This document shows, piece by piece, positions 53,854-64,000 of a stretch of 64,000 nucleotides of DNA. The DNA is from Brevibacterium aurantiacum. Lineage in GTDB: Bacteria > Actinomycetota > Actinomycetes > Actinomycetales > Brevibacteriaceae. Under the pieces are notes generated by a model that was not told the DNA's origin, did not search any database, and saw only the letters and a program-made list of their open reading frames with translations. Within the stretch, counting starts at the first letter, position 1. Each line of letters starts with the position of its first letter. The stretch lies in contig NZ_VLTK01000004.1 in NCBI RefSeq assembly GCF_007558825.1, positions 201,460-265,459 of the forward strand. Direction: 5' to 3'. The position numbers and the translations under genes were made by a program.

Positions 53854-54924
53854 TCAGTGTTCATGTCCTTCGAGCGCAGTGGAGATTTCGGTGATGTATT
53901 CGCCCATCCAATCCGCGTAGTGCGCATCGGCCGGCATCGTCTCGCCGAGGTCGACGACCGGAACATCGGATTTCTCAGCCGTGGATTTCAGCTGCTCTGC
54001 CTGTGGACCTGCCGCTTGAGTATTGTACCCAAGCAGCACCGCCTCGCCCGAGGAGATCTGCTCCTCGGCCTTCTTCAGCACCAGAGGCGGCACGTCATTG
54101 CCCTCTTCCACCGCTTCGAGGAACTCATCGGAGGTGATGTTCTTCAGTCCCATATCCTCGAACAGCCACAGCGGCACGGGTTCGGTCGCAGCGACCTCAT
54201 CACCTTCATGCTTTGACTTGGCGTCATCGATCTGCGAACGCAGCTCCTCGAGCGTCTTCTTGTATTCGTCTGCGTTGGCTGCGAAGTCATCCTTGTGTTC
54301 GGGCGCAGCCTCGCCGAGGTGGTTCGCAACCTCGTCGACGAGCTTCGTCATTGTGGGGACGGAGTACCAGAGGTGCTCGTTGAACTCCCCATGTTCGTGA
54401 TCATGGCCCGCTTCTTCGCCATGATCGTGACCTTCGTCGTCGTGCTCATGGCTGTGGGCCTCTTCATTGCCGTGCTCGTCGACGTGGCCGCCACCGTGGG
54501 CCTCTTCCTCTCCATGGTCATGAGGCTCGTTGCCGACGTCCTCGGATCCAGGCAGACCTGAGATCGAAACTGTGTCGATGGTGTCGACCTCGGCGTCCGA
54601 GGCTTCAAGCATCGTCGTCATGAACGAGTCGTATCCCCCGCCGTTCTGGACGACCAGATCGGCCTTCGACAGTTTCAATCGGTCCTGGGTCGTTGCCTCG
54701 TAGGAATGCGGGTCCTGATTCGGGTCGTCGATGACCGCCGTGACCTTTGCGAAGTCTCCTGCCACCTGGGACACGATGTCGGAGTAGACATTGGTCGACG
54801 TCACAACTGAGAGATCGGCGTTCTCGGAGTCCGCACCGGACGCACCACCCCCACATGCGCTCAATGCGAGAACAACAGTGAGGGCAGCAGCACCGGAGGC
54901 AATGCCGAGTCGCGAAGAACGCAT
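53854..54924 (-). CDS. Zinc-binding lipoprotein of an ABC importer (ZnuA-like)
   Basis: A 356-residue cluster A-I substrate-binding protein. The signal peptide ends in the lipobox LSAC (C24), so it is a lipoprotein. A long His/Asp/Glu-rich loop in the middle (HGNEEAHSHEHDDEGHDHGE...) is the zinc-capture loop typical of ZnuA; the metal-site residues lie in QNGGGYDSF, NEHLWYSVP and the C-terminal LGETMPADA region. It delivers Zn (or Mn) to the permease. An AT palindrome lies in its upstream region, a possible metal-regulator site. Confidence 0.92.
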   Translation of the reverse strand: MRSSRLGIASGAAALTVVLALSACGGGASGADSENADLSVVTSTNVYSDIVSQVAGDFAKVTAVIDDPNQDPHSYEATTQDRLKLSKADLVVQNGGGYDSFMTTMLEASDAEVDTIDTVSISGLPGSEDVGNEPHDHGEEEAHGGGHVDEHGNEEAHSHEHDDEGHDHGEEAGHDHEHGEFNEHLWYSVPTMTKLVDEVANHLGEAAPEHKDDFAANADEYKKTLEELRSQIDDAKSKHEGDEVAATEPVPLWLFEDMGLKNITSDEFLEAVEEGNDVPPLVLKKAEEQISSGEAVLLGYNTQAAGPQAEQLKSTAEKSDVPVVDLGETMPADAHYADWMGEYITEISTALEGHEH

Positions 54925-55001
54925 GGTGGGCCTTTCAGAGAGTGGTCGGTGATCAATGAATCAACCACGGTCACGATACTCAGCCTTAGCTTCGGCCACT
55001 A

Positions 55002-55017
55002 ATATAAATATTTATAT
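55002..55017. promoter_or_regulatory. AT-only palindrome upstream of the zinc importer
   Basis: ATATAAATATTTATAT is a perfect 16-bp palindrome inside a 21-base AT-only block (54999-55020), the least GC-rich stretch around. It is 78 bases upstream of the binding-protein start. It could be a promoter with a metal-repressor operator (SmtB/ArsR or MntR type); it does not match the mycobacterial Zur box. Confidence 0.55.
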
Positions 55018-55084
55018 ATAGCAACGTGTTTATGTGTCCCCGTCACGCTCGCTCCACTCCGAGTTCGAAGACCTTCCGGCAACG

Positions 55085-55119
55085 CCGAACGCCCGAGAGC
55101 AAGGCTCTCGGGCGTTCGG
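55085..55119 (-). terminator. asd-ask operon terminator
   Basis: CCGAACGCCCGAGAGC (55085-55100) and its exact complement (55104-55119) with a 3-base loop: a very strong hairpin 18 bases past the asd stop. Confidence 0.85.
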
Positions 55120-55136
55120 TTCGGCTATCCGACTGC

Positions 55137-57511
<2,375 letters not shown>

Positions 57512-57780
57512 TGCAGTCTCTTCCTTATCGCTGATAAGTTCCGTGCCGGGCGATCGATTCCATGCTTCCAAACATGGTTGTCTCGTGCTTGCATCGATCA
57601 GAATTTCAGCCGTGTCGGCTCCCCGGCACCTCGACCATTGTATGAGGTCGGCCGTTTCACTTCACCTTCGCCCGTCATTCAGACACTGCTCAGGTTCCCG
57701 GGCTTTGCTTCGTGGATCCGCTGAGATCCCCGAGCTGTTGACGATCTCGACCCCTCAAGCGACGACGTGCTCTGCTCGTC

Positions 57781-58014
57781 TCAGTCGGGTCGAACGTTGA
57801 CGGTGAACAGGTCCCCGGGCTGGCAGTCCAGAACCTGGCAGAGTGCGATGAGTGTTGAGTATCTGATGGCCTTGGCCCGGTTGTTCTTGAGAACTGAGAG
57901 GTTCGCCAAGGACACATCAACAAGCTTCGAGAGCTCAGTCAGACTCAGACCCCGCTGAGTCAGCAGCGAGTCAAGGTGACAGACGACGTGTAGTGATTCG
58001 AATTCCTCGACCAT
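57781..58014 (-). CDS. XRE/Cro-type HTH regulator (YozG-like)
   Basis: A 77-residue one-domain regulator. The helix-turn-helix is LDSLLTQRGLSLTELSKLVD / VSLANLSVLKNNRAKAIR, and the family tail DCQPGDLFTV follows. ATG 58014 shares its A with the DUF2975 stop, so the two are coupled. XRE+DUF2975 pairs are widespread membrane/regulator pairs; the HTH probably represses the operon, and ATCGATAA repeats lie upstream. Confidence 0.88.
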   Translation of the reverse strand: MVEEFESLHVVCHLDSLLTQRGLSLTELSKLVDVSLANLSVLKNNRAKAIRYSTLIALCQVLDCQPGDLFTVNVRPD

Positions 58015-58646
58015 CAGACGAGACCGTCCAGCTCTTCCTGGGCCTTCTGTCCCGACTTGTAGCACCTGCGCAGCAGCTCGATCCCTCCGACGACGCCCAA
58101 CAGTGTGAACGCCAGTACGGTCGTCACACCGGGACCGACATCATCGGCGATATCGAGGTCTCGTGAGACCATGTTGCTGCCCAGCACCATGGCGCCGAAG
58201 TACACCAGGCACCCGACAGCGATGAAACTCTCGAGCACTCCGAGCGCTGTGATCGAACGGCCGGTGAACGGGTCACCTTTGGCGATGTCTCTGATGATGG
58301 GAACGATCGATATCGCTGCAACTATGAAGGTGAGGATCAGAGTGATCTTCGCAATGAGAAGGAGCACCAACGTCGCGGTGGCCAGATCTGTGGTCGCCAC
58401 CGTTATCTGTGTCAGACCGCTCAGCGTGGCATCCGCCCCCGGAAAGTCGAGCGTGGCCACAGCCTCCGACTCGAACTCCAGCGGCAGCGTGATCTTCTCG
58501 TGGACGAGGTCGGTGATCAGCTCCGTCACGGCATAGATGACGTAGAATCCGATCGCCAGTCCGACCCAGAGTTCGTATCCAGTGCCGAATGCCTTCCGCT
58601 TGGCAGCCTCGTCGGGCAGTTCACCCTGCCTGTTTCCCTGTGTCAT
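58014..58646 (-). CDS. DUF2975 membrane protein
   Basis: About 210 residues with four predicted transmembrane helices and a cytoplasmic start (GELPDEAAKRKAFGTGYELW). This is the DUF2975 architecture, always next to a small XRE regulator; the pair may sense membrane state. GAAGGAAGG precedes ATG 58646. Function unknown. Confidence 0.85.
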   Translation of the reverse strand: MTQGNRQGELPDEAAKRKAFGTGYELWVGLAIGFYVIYAVTELITDLVHEKITLPLEFESEAVATLDFPGADATLSGLTQITVATTDLATATLVLLLIAKITLILTFIVAAISIVPIIRDIAKGDPFTGRSITALGVLESFIAVGCLVYFGAMVLGSNMVSRDLDIADDVGPGVTTVLAFTLLGVVGGIELLRRCYKSGQKAQEELDGLV

Positions 58647-58737
58647 GATTCTGCCTTCCTTCTTCGGCGAACCTCTCAGAACCGTCAAGCAGTAGACTTC
58701 GAATTCGCCGTCTCGACCTGCGACTTCTTATCGTTTC

Positions 58738-58778
58738 TCGATATATCGATAAACAATATACTTCACGATAATCGATAA
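58738..58778. promoter_or_regulatory. Operator-like repeats upstream of DUF2975-XRE
   Basis: A perfect palindrome TCGATATATCGA (58738-58749) overlaps one of two ATCGATAA direct repeats (58745-58752 and 58771-58778, 26 bp apart). The region is AT-rich and within 130 bp of the DUF2975 start, so a binding site for the encoded XRE regulator is plausible. Confidence 0.55.
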
Positions 58779-58837
58779 GGTGTCAATAGGACGGTCGATA
58801 CTTTCTCCCGCAGCAGGAGAAGCTCGGCAGAGACAGT

Positions 58838-59443
58838 TCAGTCCATTGCGCGGCGACCGGAGAAGGCCCGTCCGAGAGTGACCTCGTCGGCGTATTCAAG
58901 GTCCCCTCCGACGGGCAGTCCCGAGGCCAGCCTGGTCACGGTGACTCCCAAAGAGTTGAGCAGCCGCACGAGGTAGGTGGCTGTGGCTTCACCCTCGAGG
59001 TTGGGGTCGGTGGCGATGACACATTCCTTGACCTCACCGTCCTGCAGACGCGGCATCAGCTCTTTGATGCGCAGATTGTCGGGACCGACTCCTGCCATGG
59101 GATCGATCGCGCCGCCGAGGACGTGATAGAGGCCCCTGTATTCGCGGGTGCGTTCGATGGCGACGACATCCTTCGGCTCCTCGACGACGCAGATCATCGA
59201 ACGATCACGACGCGGATCCTGACAGACGGTGCACTCTGCCTCCTCAGAGACATTGCCGCAGATATCGCAGAAGCGCACGCGCTTCTTCACTTCGGTCAGG
59301 GCCTGAGCCAGGGCGCTGACGTCGGCGGATTCAGATTGGAGAATGTGGAACGCCAGCCGCTGCGCGGACTTCGGGCCGATGCCCGGAAGCTTGCCGAATT
59401 CTTCGACCAGGTCCTGCAGGGCACCTTCGTAAACCGCGCTCAT
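58838..59443 (-). CDS. recR: Recombination protein RecR
   Basis: A 201-residue RecR. The helix-hairpin-helix is [17 protein letters not shown], the zinc finger has C59, C62, C71, C74 ([16 protein letters not shown]), and a Toprim domain follows ([24 protein letters not shown]). With RecF/RecO it loads RecA at gaps. ATG 59443 overlaps the dnaX stop (ATGA), the normal dnaX-recR coupling. Confidence 0.95.
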   Translation of the reverse strand: MSAVYEGALQDLVEEFGKLPGIGPKSAQRLAFHILQSESADVSALAQALTEVKKRVRFCDICGNVSEEAECTVCQDPRRDRSMICVVEEPKDVVAIERTREYRGLYHVLGGAIDPMAGVGPDNLRIKELMPRLQDGEVKECVIATDPNLEGEATATYLVRLLNSLGVTVTRLASGLPVGGDLEYADEVTLGRAFSGRRAMD

Positions 59444-62400
59444 ACTTCTCTTTCATCAATGATTTCGCCGCCGAGGACGCGTGCGATCACGGCCACGCCG
59501 ATCTGTGGAGCTTCCGAGACGTCGAGGTCCGTCTCCGGATCATATTCGTCTTCGTCGGCTCCGGGGCGTTGGGGCTGATCATCTGCGCTTTCGTCCACCG
59601 CACCGTTTCCGGGCAATGAGCCGTTCGCATCCTGCGGGTACGCGTTTGCTCCGGTCTGGGCCGGCTGCGGTGGGGTGGCGCCTCCGTGCTTCTCGGCCAG
59701 AGCAGCGAAACGGGATTTGAATGGCTTCGTGCCCCCATGTCCCTGAGGTCGCGAGGACTGTGCCGATTGAGCCTGCGACTGCGAAGTTGGCTGTGCCGCA
59801 GAATCCGACAGTCCCATATCCCCTTCCGCGTAGTCACCGAGGAAGTCGAGATCATCATCCTCTGGCGGAGGCACCACCAGCGCTCCGACTTCCACAGCTC
59901 CCGAACCCGCGCTCGTGGACTCGTCGATTGAATCGTTCGACGAACCCTTGCCGCCTGGGGAACCACCGAGGTTCGGGTCGCCAGCGCTCGGCCCATCGTG
60001 CCAGGCCGGCTCCTCCCACCGTGGCTGCACATACTCCATCGGTGCGTCCGGTGTCGCCGGTGCTGTGGTGTGCGCCAGTGGATCCATTTCGGATTGCTGA
60101 TCAGACGCGTTGTCGGAAGGGCCGCTGAAGAAGTCATCGTCCGAGAGATCGGGCACGACGATATCCGAATCCGCCGCTGGCTCGTCTGGCTTCGGTGCCT
60201 CCACAGCTGGCTCTTCGATCATCGGCTCATCGGACTCCGATGGTCCCTGGGATTGTGTTGATTCCTCTGGATCTTCGGACGCCGTCGGCTCGTCGACCAG
60301 TTGCGCTTGATCAGCCGACCCGGCGAGGCCGTCCGGGCCGGGTTCTCCTTCTGGTCCGGCGTGGCTGCCCGAATCGTCGTAGGCCTGATGGTCGACATCC
60401 GTTGGGGCGTCGGGCTCGGAATCAGTCGGTGATTGTGGAGCTTCGTCTGACGCCGGCTGTTCTCCCTCCTCGTCGTCGTCGGACCAAGGACCTTGAGGAG
60501 AGCCGCTGGTCTCCCAGAATTTCTCGTGATCAACCTGCGGTTTGTCGACCTCGCGAGTGCCGACGACCGCGGCGACTTCCTGAGGGCTGGGTCGCCTCTG
60601 CGCGGGAGCCTGCCCCCGGTTGCCGGCGGCCTCATTCGCCACCGGTGCCGAGGCGCCCTTGCCGCCGGTTCCGCGCCCGGCATCCGCCTGACTCGAATTT
60701 CCACCTATACGACCGACGTCGCCGATATCGATGCAAGCTTGGATGCCGAGGACATCATTGATCGCCATCGCCAGCTTCGCTGCGTGGTCTCTCTGCTGGA
60801 AGCCCTGGACGGAACCGGCGTTGTTGAATCCGAGATAGACGACACCCTCCGAGTACGACTGCGGGATCGCATTCGCAGCAATGATCGCCCTGGTCAGGCG
60901 ACTGCGCTTCTCGACTGCTGCGAGGATGCTCGGCCAGGCTCGTCGAATAGCTTCGATCTCGCCGCCGATGTTGCCGGCACCGGCCACGGCGCCGCTTTCC
61001 GGAGCAGAGCCAGCATCCGGGGCTGATTCCTGCGGTGGTGCACCGACTTCCGGTTCGCGCTGCACTCGGGGTTCCTGTGCAGCTCGGGCCTGCTCCGCCT
61101 GAACAGGAGACGCCGGAGCCTGGTTCTGCGGTGCTGGTTCGACCGCGGGCTCTTGGGAAAGTTCTGTTTCTGCGGCTGCGTTCGCTGACGGTGATGGATC
61201 TGGAGTCGAGCGCGGCGGCTCGTTGAGCATGGATTCCGCGGCGACAGCCATTTCGGCGAGGTCGTCGAAATCATCATGTGGTGCTTGGCTTGAGGGCTGC
61301 GCTGCAGGCGCCTGCGCAGACTGTGCCGAAGCTGCCTGCGCCGAACTCGACGGAGCAGCTTCTCGCTGCTGGGCACCGGCAACCGGCTGGGCGGTGTTGT
61401 CCTGCACTCCATCCTGCGGGGCGGGCGGAATGTTTGCGGCCGTTCCCGATGCGGACATGCCGATCCGGCGTTCTATCCGTTCGACACGGCTGAGCACGGC
61501 ATCGCGGCTGCGGCCCGAACCGGGCAGAAGAATACGCGCACAGATCAGCTCGAGCTGCAGCCTCGGTGAGGTTGCTCCTGACATTTCGGTCAGACCCTGG
61601 TTGAGAAGGTCGGCGGCACGCGAAAGTTCGCCCTGGCCGAACCCTCTGGCCTGCAGAGTCAGTCGTTCGAGGCGGTCGGGAGGGGCCTCCGGCAGGAAGG
61701 CGTGAGCGGCTTCAGGAGCAGCATTGATGACGATGAGGTCTCGCGTGCGCTCGAGCAGGTCCTCGACGAAGCGACGCGGATCCTGACCGGACTCGATGAC
61801 ACGTTCGACGGCCCGGTACACCCCGCCGCCGTCACCGGCGGAGAACGCATCGACGATGTCGCTGAGCAGGGAGTCAGGGGTGTAGCCCAAGAGTGCGATG
61901 GCTCCGGCGTAGTCGACACCGTCGGGACCCGAACCGGCAATGAGCTGGTCGAGGACGGACAGTGTGTCACGCACGGAACCGCCGCCGGCGCGCACGACGA
62001 GCGGCAGCACACCCTTGGCGACCTGCACACCTTCGCGGTTGCACAGATCTTCCATGTAGTTGCCCAGTGCCTCGGGCGGAACCAACCTGAACGGGTAATG
62101 ATGGGTCCGCGAGCGGATCGTGCCGATGACCTTCTCAGGCTCGGTCGTCGCGAAGATGAACTTGATGTGAGGCGGCGGCTCTTCGACGATCTTGAGCAGA
62201 GCGTTGAAGCCCTGCGAGGTCACCATGTGAGCCTCATCGAGGATGAAGACCTTATACCGGTCGCGAGCCGGGGCATAGATTGCACGCTCACGCAGGTCAC
62301 GGGCATCGTCGACACCGTTGTGGCTGGCCGCGTCGATCTCCACGACGTCGAGGGATCCCGGACCGCCGTTGGCCAGGTCCTCACAGCTCGGGCACTCACC

Positions 62401-62616
62401 GCAGGGCACAGGAGTCGGGCCCTTGGCACAGTTGAGGCACCTCGCCAGGATCCGAGCCGAGGTGGTCTTGCCGCAGCCTCGGGGGCCGGAGAACAGATAG
62501 GCATGGTTGATGCGGCCACGTTCGATCGCGGCCTTCAGCGGATCGGTCACATGCTCTTGACCGATGACCTCATCGAAGGTCTCTGGGCGGTATCTTCTGT
62601 ACAGTGCGGTGGACAC
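59440..62616 (-). CDS. dnaX: DNA polymerase III gamma/tau subunit
   Basis: A 1058-residue clamp loader subunit, long because of a large disordered insert. The AAA+ part (1-370) has [19 protein letters not shown] (P-loop), zinc-binding C63, C72, C75 and C78 (PCGECPSC), and [11 protein letters not shown]. Then comes a Gln/Ala/Pro-rich region, the alpha-binding-like fold around [19 protein letters not shown], and about 400 acidic Ser/Glu/Asp/Pro residues. No slippery A-rich heptamer for gamma frameshifting was seen. Divergent from the DUF1707 gene. Confidence 0.94.
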   Translation of the reverse strand: MSTALYRRYRPETFDEVIGQEHVTDPLKAAIERGRINHAYLFSGPRGCGKTTSARILARCLNCAKGPTPVPCGECPSCEDLANGGPGSLDVVEIDAASHNGVDDARDLRERAIYAPARDRYKVFILDEAHMVTSQGFNALLKIVEEPPPHIKFIFATTEPEKVIGTIRSRTHHYPFRLVPPEALGNYMEDLCNREGVQVAKGVLPLVVRAGGGSVRDTLSVLDQLIAGSGPDGVDYAGAIALLGYTPDSLLSDIVDAFSAGDGGGVYRAVERVIESGQDPRRFVEDLLERTRDLIVINAAPEAAHAFLPEAPPDRLERLTLQARGFGQGELSRAADLLNQGLTEMSGATSPRLQLELICARILLPGSGRSRDAVLSRVERIERRIGMSASGTAANIPPAPQDGVQDNTAQPVAGAQQREAAPSSSAQAASAQSAQAPAAQPSSQAPHDDFDDLAEMAVAAESMLNEPPRSTPDPSPSANAAAETELSQEPAVEPAPQNQAPASPVQAEQARAAQEPRVQREPEVGAPPQESAPDAGSAPESGAVAGAGNIGGEIEAIRRAWPSILAAVEKRSRLTRAIIAANAIPQSYSEGVVYLGFNNAGSVQGFQQRDHAAKLAMAINDVLGIQACIDIGDVGRIGGNSSQADAGRGTGGKGASAPVANEAAGNRGQAPAQRRPSPQEVAAVVGTREVDKPQVDHEKFWETSGSPQGPWSDDDEEGEQPASDEAPQSPTDSEPDAPTDVDHQAYDDSGSHAGPEGEPGPDGLAGSADQAQLVDEPTASEDPEESTQSQGPSESDEPMIEEPAVEAPKPDEPAADSDIVVPDLSDDDFFSGPSDNASDQQSEMDPLAHTTAPATPDAPMEYVQPRWEEPAWHDGPSAGDPNLGGSPGGKGSSNDSIDESTSAGSGAVEVGALVVPPPEDDDLDFLGDYAEGDMGLSDSAAQPTSQSQAQSAQSSRPQGHGGTKPFKSRFAALAEKHGGATPPQPAQTGANAYPQDANGSLPGNGAVDESADDQPQRPGADEDEYDPETDLDVSEAPQIGVAVIARVLGGEIIDEREV

Positions 62617-62753
62617 TCTCCTAGCCTAATGCCAACGGCTGACACGACACACGGACCGCTCCTCGACGCCAGGGTGACCTGCAGCCCATCGCCGCGCCCG
62701 ATGCCCGGTGCAGTCCGTTGTAAGCGGCGGTGTGATCGGGCACGATAGAGGCT

Positions 62754-63422
62754 ATGAGCCACTCCACCCCCGATTCCCCCGACAACTTCCCTGCCGAAAA
62801 CGACCCTGCGAAGACCTACCGCATCGGACACAAAGAGCGCGACGAAGCGATTGAAGTCCTGCGCGAAGCCGCCGGCGACGGCCGGATCACGGTTGAGGAA
62901 CTCGACGAGCGCATGGAGAAGGTCCATGCCGCCCGGTTCCCGATCGATCTCGACGAGGTCCTCGCCGACCTCACCACCGATCTGCCCTCTGATCGCTTCC
63001 GTCCCGGCTCATCTCTCACTCGATCGACTCCCGCAGGGCAGGCCATCGAGGCAGGAGAGCCATTGGTCATCAAGGCCGGCTGGGAGAACGAGGTCCGCCG
63101 CGCCAAATGGCAGGTTCCTCCCTATATTCGGTGTCACCCGACAGGGGCGAACATCGAACTGAACTTCCTCGAGGTCGAGACCGGCCTCGCGGTCATCGAT
63201 GTCGAAGTCGTCGCCGGCATGGGGTCTGTGATCGTCGTCGTCCCCGATGACTGGGCCGTCAACATCGACTCTCTGTCGAAGTCCTGGGGTTCGGTGAAGT
63301 CCGTGGTCAACGCCGTCCCAGAGGGACGCAAGCCGATCATCCGAGTCACCGGTTCGATCGGCATGGGTTCCTTCCGCGCCCGTTTCGCGAATTTCCTTGA
63401 CCGTCGTCGAATGGCCAAGTGA
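62754..63422 (+). CDS. DUF1707 domain protein
   Basis: A 222-residue protein. The N-terminal DUF1707 helical domain is RIGHKERDEAIEVLREA followed by GRITVEELDERMEKVHAA. The rest resembles the LiaF-like/DUF2154 beta-rich fold (VIDVEVVAGMGSVIVVVPDDW). Such proteins in actinobacteria are linked to cell-envelope stress, but this one has no transmembrane segment of its own; the adjacent 62-residue gene supplies one. Start ATG 62754 has no strong ribosome site. Confidence 0.85.
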   Translation: MSHSTPDSPDNFPAENDPAKTYRIGHKERDEAIEVLREAAGDGRITVEELDERMEKVHAARFPIDLDEVLADLTTDLPSDRFRPGSSLTRSTPAGQAIEAGEPLVIKAGWENEVRRAKWQVPPYIRCHPTGANIELNFLEVETGLAVIDVEVVAGMGSVIVVVPDDWAVNIDSLSKSWGSVKSVVNAVPEGRKPIIRVTGSIGMGSFRARFANFLDRRRMAK

Positions 63423-63610
63423 TGGAACCCGGTCTCGGCGCGGTCATCTTCCTCATCCTGTCCATCATAGTGATCGTCAGTGTGGGGGCTTTCCTCGTCT
63501 ACCGGGTGATGAATCGTTCCGATGCGCACATCGGCTCGCGCCTTCCCAAAGACGAACCCACCGGTGAGGCGGGACCTGAGGACGGCAGGGACTCGCACCG
63601 GAATCCTTGA
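63422..63610 (+). CDS. Small single-helix membrane protein
   Basis: A 62-residue protein: one long hydrophobic helix (LGAVIFLILSIIVIVSVGAF) and a short acidic/polar cytoplasmic tail. ATG 63422 shares its A with the upstream TGA (TGATG), so it is coupled to the DUF1707 gene. Possibly an anchor for that protein. Not a recognised family. Confidence 0.72.
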   Translation: MEPGLGAVIFLILSIIVIVSVGAFLVYRVMNRSDAHIGSRLPKDEPTGEAGPEDGRDSHRNP

Positions 63611-63641
63611 AATCCGTGTCGGGCCATGGTCGACTCGTGAC

Positions 63642-64000
63642 ATGGTCGATGTCCGGATCACCTGCATCGAGCCCGACGATGTCGGCGGGCTCACGCGTTG
63701 GCACGACCTCATGCGCGCGGCCTACACTGCTGATCGAACCGCACCCTGGTGGCAGAGTCTCGAATCCACCCTCACCCAGTTCGCCCACCCACGTTCGGAC
63801 AAGGTGGACATCGCACTCCTGGCCCACCTCGGCGAGGAGGCCATCGGCGGAGCGGAGATCAACATCGTCACCGATGCTCCCGCCGATGTCGAGATCGGAG
63901 TTGTGCCCGCCCGCCGGCGCCGAGGCCACGGCACCTCGATAGCCGGAGCCGTCGAGGAGCTGCTGCGCGGGCGCGCGGACCTCGTCCAGACCGAGACCTA
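63642..64000 (+). CDS. GNAT N-acetyltransferase, partial
   Basis: A frame open to the right edge of the window, at least 119 codons. It begins MVDVRITCIEPDDVGGLT and contains the acetyl-CoA loop VVPARRRRGHGTSIAGAVEE, the GNAT P-loop-like motif. The C-terminal part is outside. ATG 63642 is the first in-frame start; the ribosome site is weak. Substrate unknown. Confidence 0.72.
   Translation, partial: MVDVRITCIEPDDVGGLTRWHDLMRAAYTADRTAPWWQSLESTLTQFAHPRSDKVDIALLAHLGEEAIGGAEINIVTDAPADVEIGVVPARRRRGHGTSIAGAVEELLRGRADLVQTET

Noticed and set aside
59440..62616. Programmed frameshift in dnaX
   Set aside because: No A-rich slippery heptamer with a following stem was found in the reading frame.
62617..62753. 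Possible 4.5S/SRP RNA gene near dnaX
   Set aside because: No GGAAGCAGCC-type SRP loop or GGTGCAGG companion arm could be aligned in the 137 bases; ordinary divergent promoter region is more likely.

Overview
The window is a 64 kb piece of a high-GC Gram-positive chromosome. Gene content and order point to an actinobacterium. Much of the right two thirds follows, with small changes, the order known from the Mycobacterium tuberculosis Rv3644c-Rv3683 and Rv3708c-Rv3721c regions (thymidylate kinase/holB, topA, DEAH helicase, Tad pilus genes, acs, nth, crp, MBL hydrolase, RidA, ponA2-type PBP, metallophosphoesterase, then asd/ask and recR/dnaX). A Brevibacterium-like member of the Micrococcales is my best guess for the genus, but that is inference from gene content only. 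Strong AGGAGG-type ribosome sites and many 1-4 base stop/start overlaps mark the operons. A cardiolipin synthase start (left edge) and a GNAT acetyltransferase (right edge) are cut by the window.

Layout. 1-10.3 kb: acyl-CoA catabolism. A divergently expressed TetR gene faces the operon carboxyltransferase - biotin carboxylase/BCCP - acyl-CoA dehydrogenase (like accD1-accA1-fadE19, branched-chain acyl-CoA/leucine degradation). A quinone-oxidoreductase-like gene and the fadA-fadB beta-oxidation pair follow. 10.4-12.5 kb: a lysine-rich secreted protein and a YhgE/Pip-like membrane protein. 12.5-14.2 kb: a decayed accessory patch next to tRNA-Thr(CGU), with an integrase-like remnant, an unrecognised protein and tiny overlapping reading frames. 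14.3-16.4 kb: acetyltransferase and M20 peptidase. 16.4-28.9 kb: DNA-replication genes (holB; a membrane-domain/thymidylate kinase fusion; topA; MrfA-type helicase) with a lipoate-ligase-like protein, an SSAT-like acetyltransferase and a SAM methyltransferase. 28.9-34.4 kb: a compact Tad/Flp pilus operon (ssd/cpaE-like, tadA, tadB, tadC, DUF4244 pilin, TadE, a TadE/TadG-like gene), with the TadC and pilin genes separated by an acetyltransferase. 34.6-37.4 kb: a 942-residue, Gly/Pro-rich and acidic DUF5336-type membrane protein. 37.8-43.3 kb: acs, a holin-like membrane protein, then a TetR + ABC exporter cassette that interrupts the conserved order and is bracketed by a 19-bp direct repeat. 43.4-52 kb: NUDIX, nth, the Crp/GlxR-type cAMP regulator, MBL hydrolase, NUDT19-like protein, RidA, a 51-aa DUF4177 protein, a class A penicillin-binding protein with a pure Gly/Thr/Asn tail, and a metallophosphoesterase. 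52-57.5 kb: zinc/manganese ABC importer, asd and the aspartokinase gene with its internal beta-subunit start. 57.8-63.6 kb: XRE/DUF2975 pair, recR-dnaX, and a DUF1707 protein.

How it works together. The left block feeds acyl-CoA oxidation under apparent TetR-type control; acs carries a good GlxR/Crp box and the matching regulator is encoded 8 kb away. Replication/repair functions (delta prime, gamma/tau, RecR, TopA, TMK, Nth, MrfA-like helicase) are spread through the conserved core. Regulatory dyads and hairpins visible by eye are listed individually. No CRISPR array, rRNA operon, complete prophage or intact insertion sequence was seen. I did not find a clearly undescribed multi-gene system. 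The most unusual loci are the tRNA-Thr scar with nested microprotein frames, the long-leader pilin in the reduced Tad operon, the membrane/TMK fusion, and the delta prime subunit that has lost its zinc module.
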